Positions 63,493-64,000 of a stretch of DNA of 64,000 nucleotides are shown here, piece after piece. The notes beneath the pieces were generated by a model that did no database searches, was not told the origin of the DNA, and saw only the letters and a list, made by a program, of their open reading frames with translations. Source of the DNA: Streptomyces sindenensis (lineage in GTDB: Bacteria; Actinomycetota; Actinomycetes; Streptomycetales; Streptomycetaceae); assembly GCF_014649035.1 (NCBI RefSeq), contig NZ_BMSG01000012.1, positions 124,001 to 188,000 on the forward strand, given 5' to 3'. Made by a program: the position numbers and the translations under genes. Positions within the stretch are counted from its first letter, which is position 1; every line of letters starts with the position of its first letter.

Positions 63493-63522
63493 TTGCGGCG
63501 TTTCGAGAAGTTCATCTAGGCT
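63493..63522 (+). promoter_or_regulatory. candidate dapA promoter
   Basis: TTGCGG (63493–63498) and TAGGCT (63517–63522) are separated by 18 bp, a fair match to the HrdB consensus. It lies 13 bp past thyX. The expected transcript would begin just before the hairpin at 63534, so premature termination is possible. Confidence 0.4.
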
Positions 63523-63533
63523 GATCAAACGGA

Positions 63534-63571
63534 CCCGGCACTGCTTGAACCCCCGAGCAGGCAGTGCCGGG
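63534..63571 (+). terminator. hairpin between thyX and dapA
   Basis: CCCGGCACTGC (63534–63544) and GCAGTGCCGGG (63561–63571) form a perfect 11-bp stem with a 16-nt loop, followed by a pyrimidine-rich stretch (CTCCTCTTCCCC). Confidence 0.75.
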
Positions 63572-63632
63572 CTCCTCTTCCCCGTCCCCCCGAGGGGACC
63601 CCGCGCGCTGAGCAGCGAGTAGCGTGTTACCC

Positions 63633-64000
63633 ATGGCTCCGATCTCCACTCCGCAGACCCCCTTCGGGCGGGTCCTCACCGCTATGGTCACGCCCTTCAC
63701 GGCGGACGGCGCTCTCGACCTCGACGGCGCCCAGCGGCTCGCCGCCCACCTGGTGGACGCAGGCAACGACGGCCTGATCGTCAACGGCACCACCGGTGAG
63801 TCCCCGACCACCAGTGACTCGGAGAAAGACCAGCTCGTACGAGCGGTCCTCGAGGCCGTAGGAGACCGGGCCCACGTCGTCGCCGGCATCGGCACCAACG
63901 ACACCCGCCACAGCGTCGAGCTCGCCCGGACGGCCGAGCGCACCGGCGCCCACGGCCTGCTCGCCGTGACGCCGTACTACAACAAGCCGCCGCAGGAGGG
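63633..64000 (+). CDS. dapA: 4-hydroxy-tetrahydrodipicolinate synthase, 5' part (cut by window end)
   Basis: 122 residues are visible. FGRVLTAMVTPFTADGALD, VNGTTGESPT and TPYYNKPPQE are the standard DapA motifs; the catalytic Lys lies beyond the window. It condenses pyruvate with aspartate semialdehyde in lysine/DAP synthesis. ATG 63633 is chosen as the conserved start; upstream RBS is weak (GAGTAGCG). Confidence 0.95.
   Translation, partial: MAPISTPQTPFGRVLTAMVTPFTADGALDLDGAQRLAAHLVDAGNDGLIVNGTTGESPTTSDSEKDQLVRAVLEAVGDRAHVVAGIGTNDTRHSVELARTAERTGAHGLLAVTPYYNKPPQE

Overview
The window is chromosomal DNA of a Streptomyces-type actinomycete. The evidence is very high GC with strong G/C third-position bias, frequent GTG and occasional TTG starts, ATGA/GTGA-coupled operons, and a gene order typical of a core Streptomyces region: dxr–rseP-like–ispG, proS, rimP–nusA–ylxR–infB–rbfA–truB–ribF, an ESX-type (type VII) secretion cluster, rpsO–pnp–M16 peptidase–dapB, thyX and dapA. 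No rRNA, tRNA, CRISPR array or complete insertion sequence was seen. Both window edges cut genes: a PucR-type regulator at the left and dapA at the right.

Region by region. 1–5066: end of a PucR-family regulator, an aldehyde dehydrogenase, a small membrane protein and a long acyl-CoA dehydrogenase. 5171–10393: an EPSP synthase-like gene, then the MEP isoprenoid genes dxr and ispG with a site-2-type protease between them. 10546–13942: two GNAT acetyltransferases, a 166-bp MITE-like inverted-repeat element whose tip supplies the stop codon of the second, and proS. 13958–16052: a 19-bp hairpin terminator, then a leftward set of an APH-like protein with degenerate catalytic motifs and a coupled ferritin-like/lipoprotein pair. 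16229–28201: the translation and RNA-factor operon. Inserted in it, between truB and ribF and after a six-copy 22-bp tandem repeat and a perfect 14-bp hairpin, is a 1183-aa protein that joins a catalytically degenerate trypsin-like domain to a STAND-like NTPase. 28251–36550: xdhC-like gene, a truncated MFS remnant, a RibD/DHFR-like reductase, and a leftward five-gene peptide ABC importer whose binding protein has a C-terminal membrane anchor.

36769–55900 is an ESX secretion locus: an EspI-like MinD/ParA ATPase, a DUF397 protein, an unknown 236-aa protein coupled to eccE, then divergently eccB–mycP. Next, from its own likely promoter, come a 147-aa helical protein, an EspB-like WXG protein, a second mycosin and two WXG100 proteins. 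A convergent eccC and a divergent eccD complete it. EccA, EspG and PE/PPE genes are absent. The EspB-like C-terminal tail and the N-terminal two-thirds of the second mycosin lie in one lower-GC block that begins and ends inside genes. This suggests a substrate and protease module exchanged as a unit, and I consider it the most interesting system in the window.

55901–64000: rpsO and pnp separated by a terminator-like hairpin and an elaborate stem-loop (the type of site RNase III processes in S. coelicolor), an M16 peptidase, dapB, a small TPR/membrane protein, a PH-like membrane protein, a short single-pass protein divergent to thyX, and the start of dapA. Functions are read from motifs and synteny; no database search was possible.
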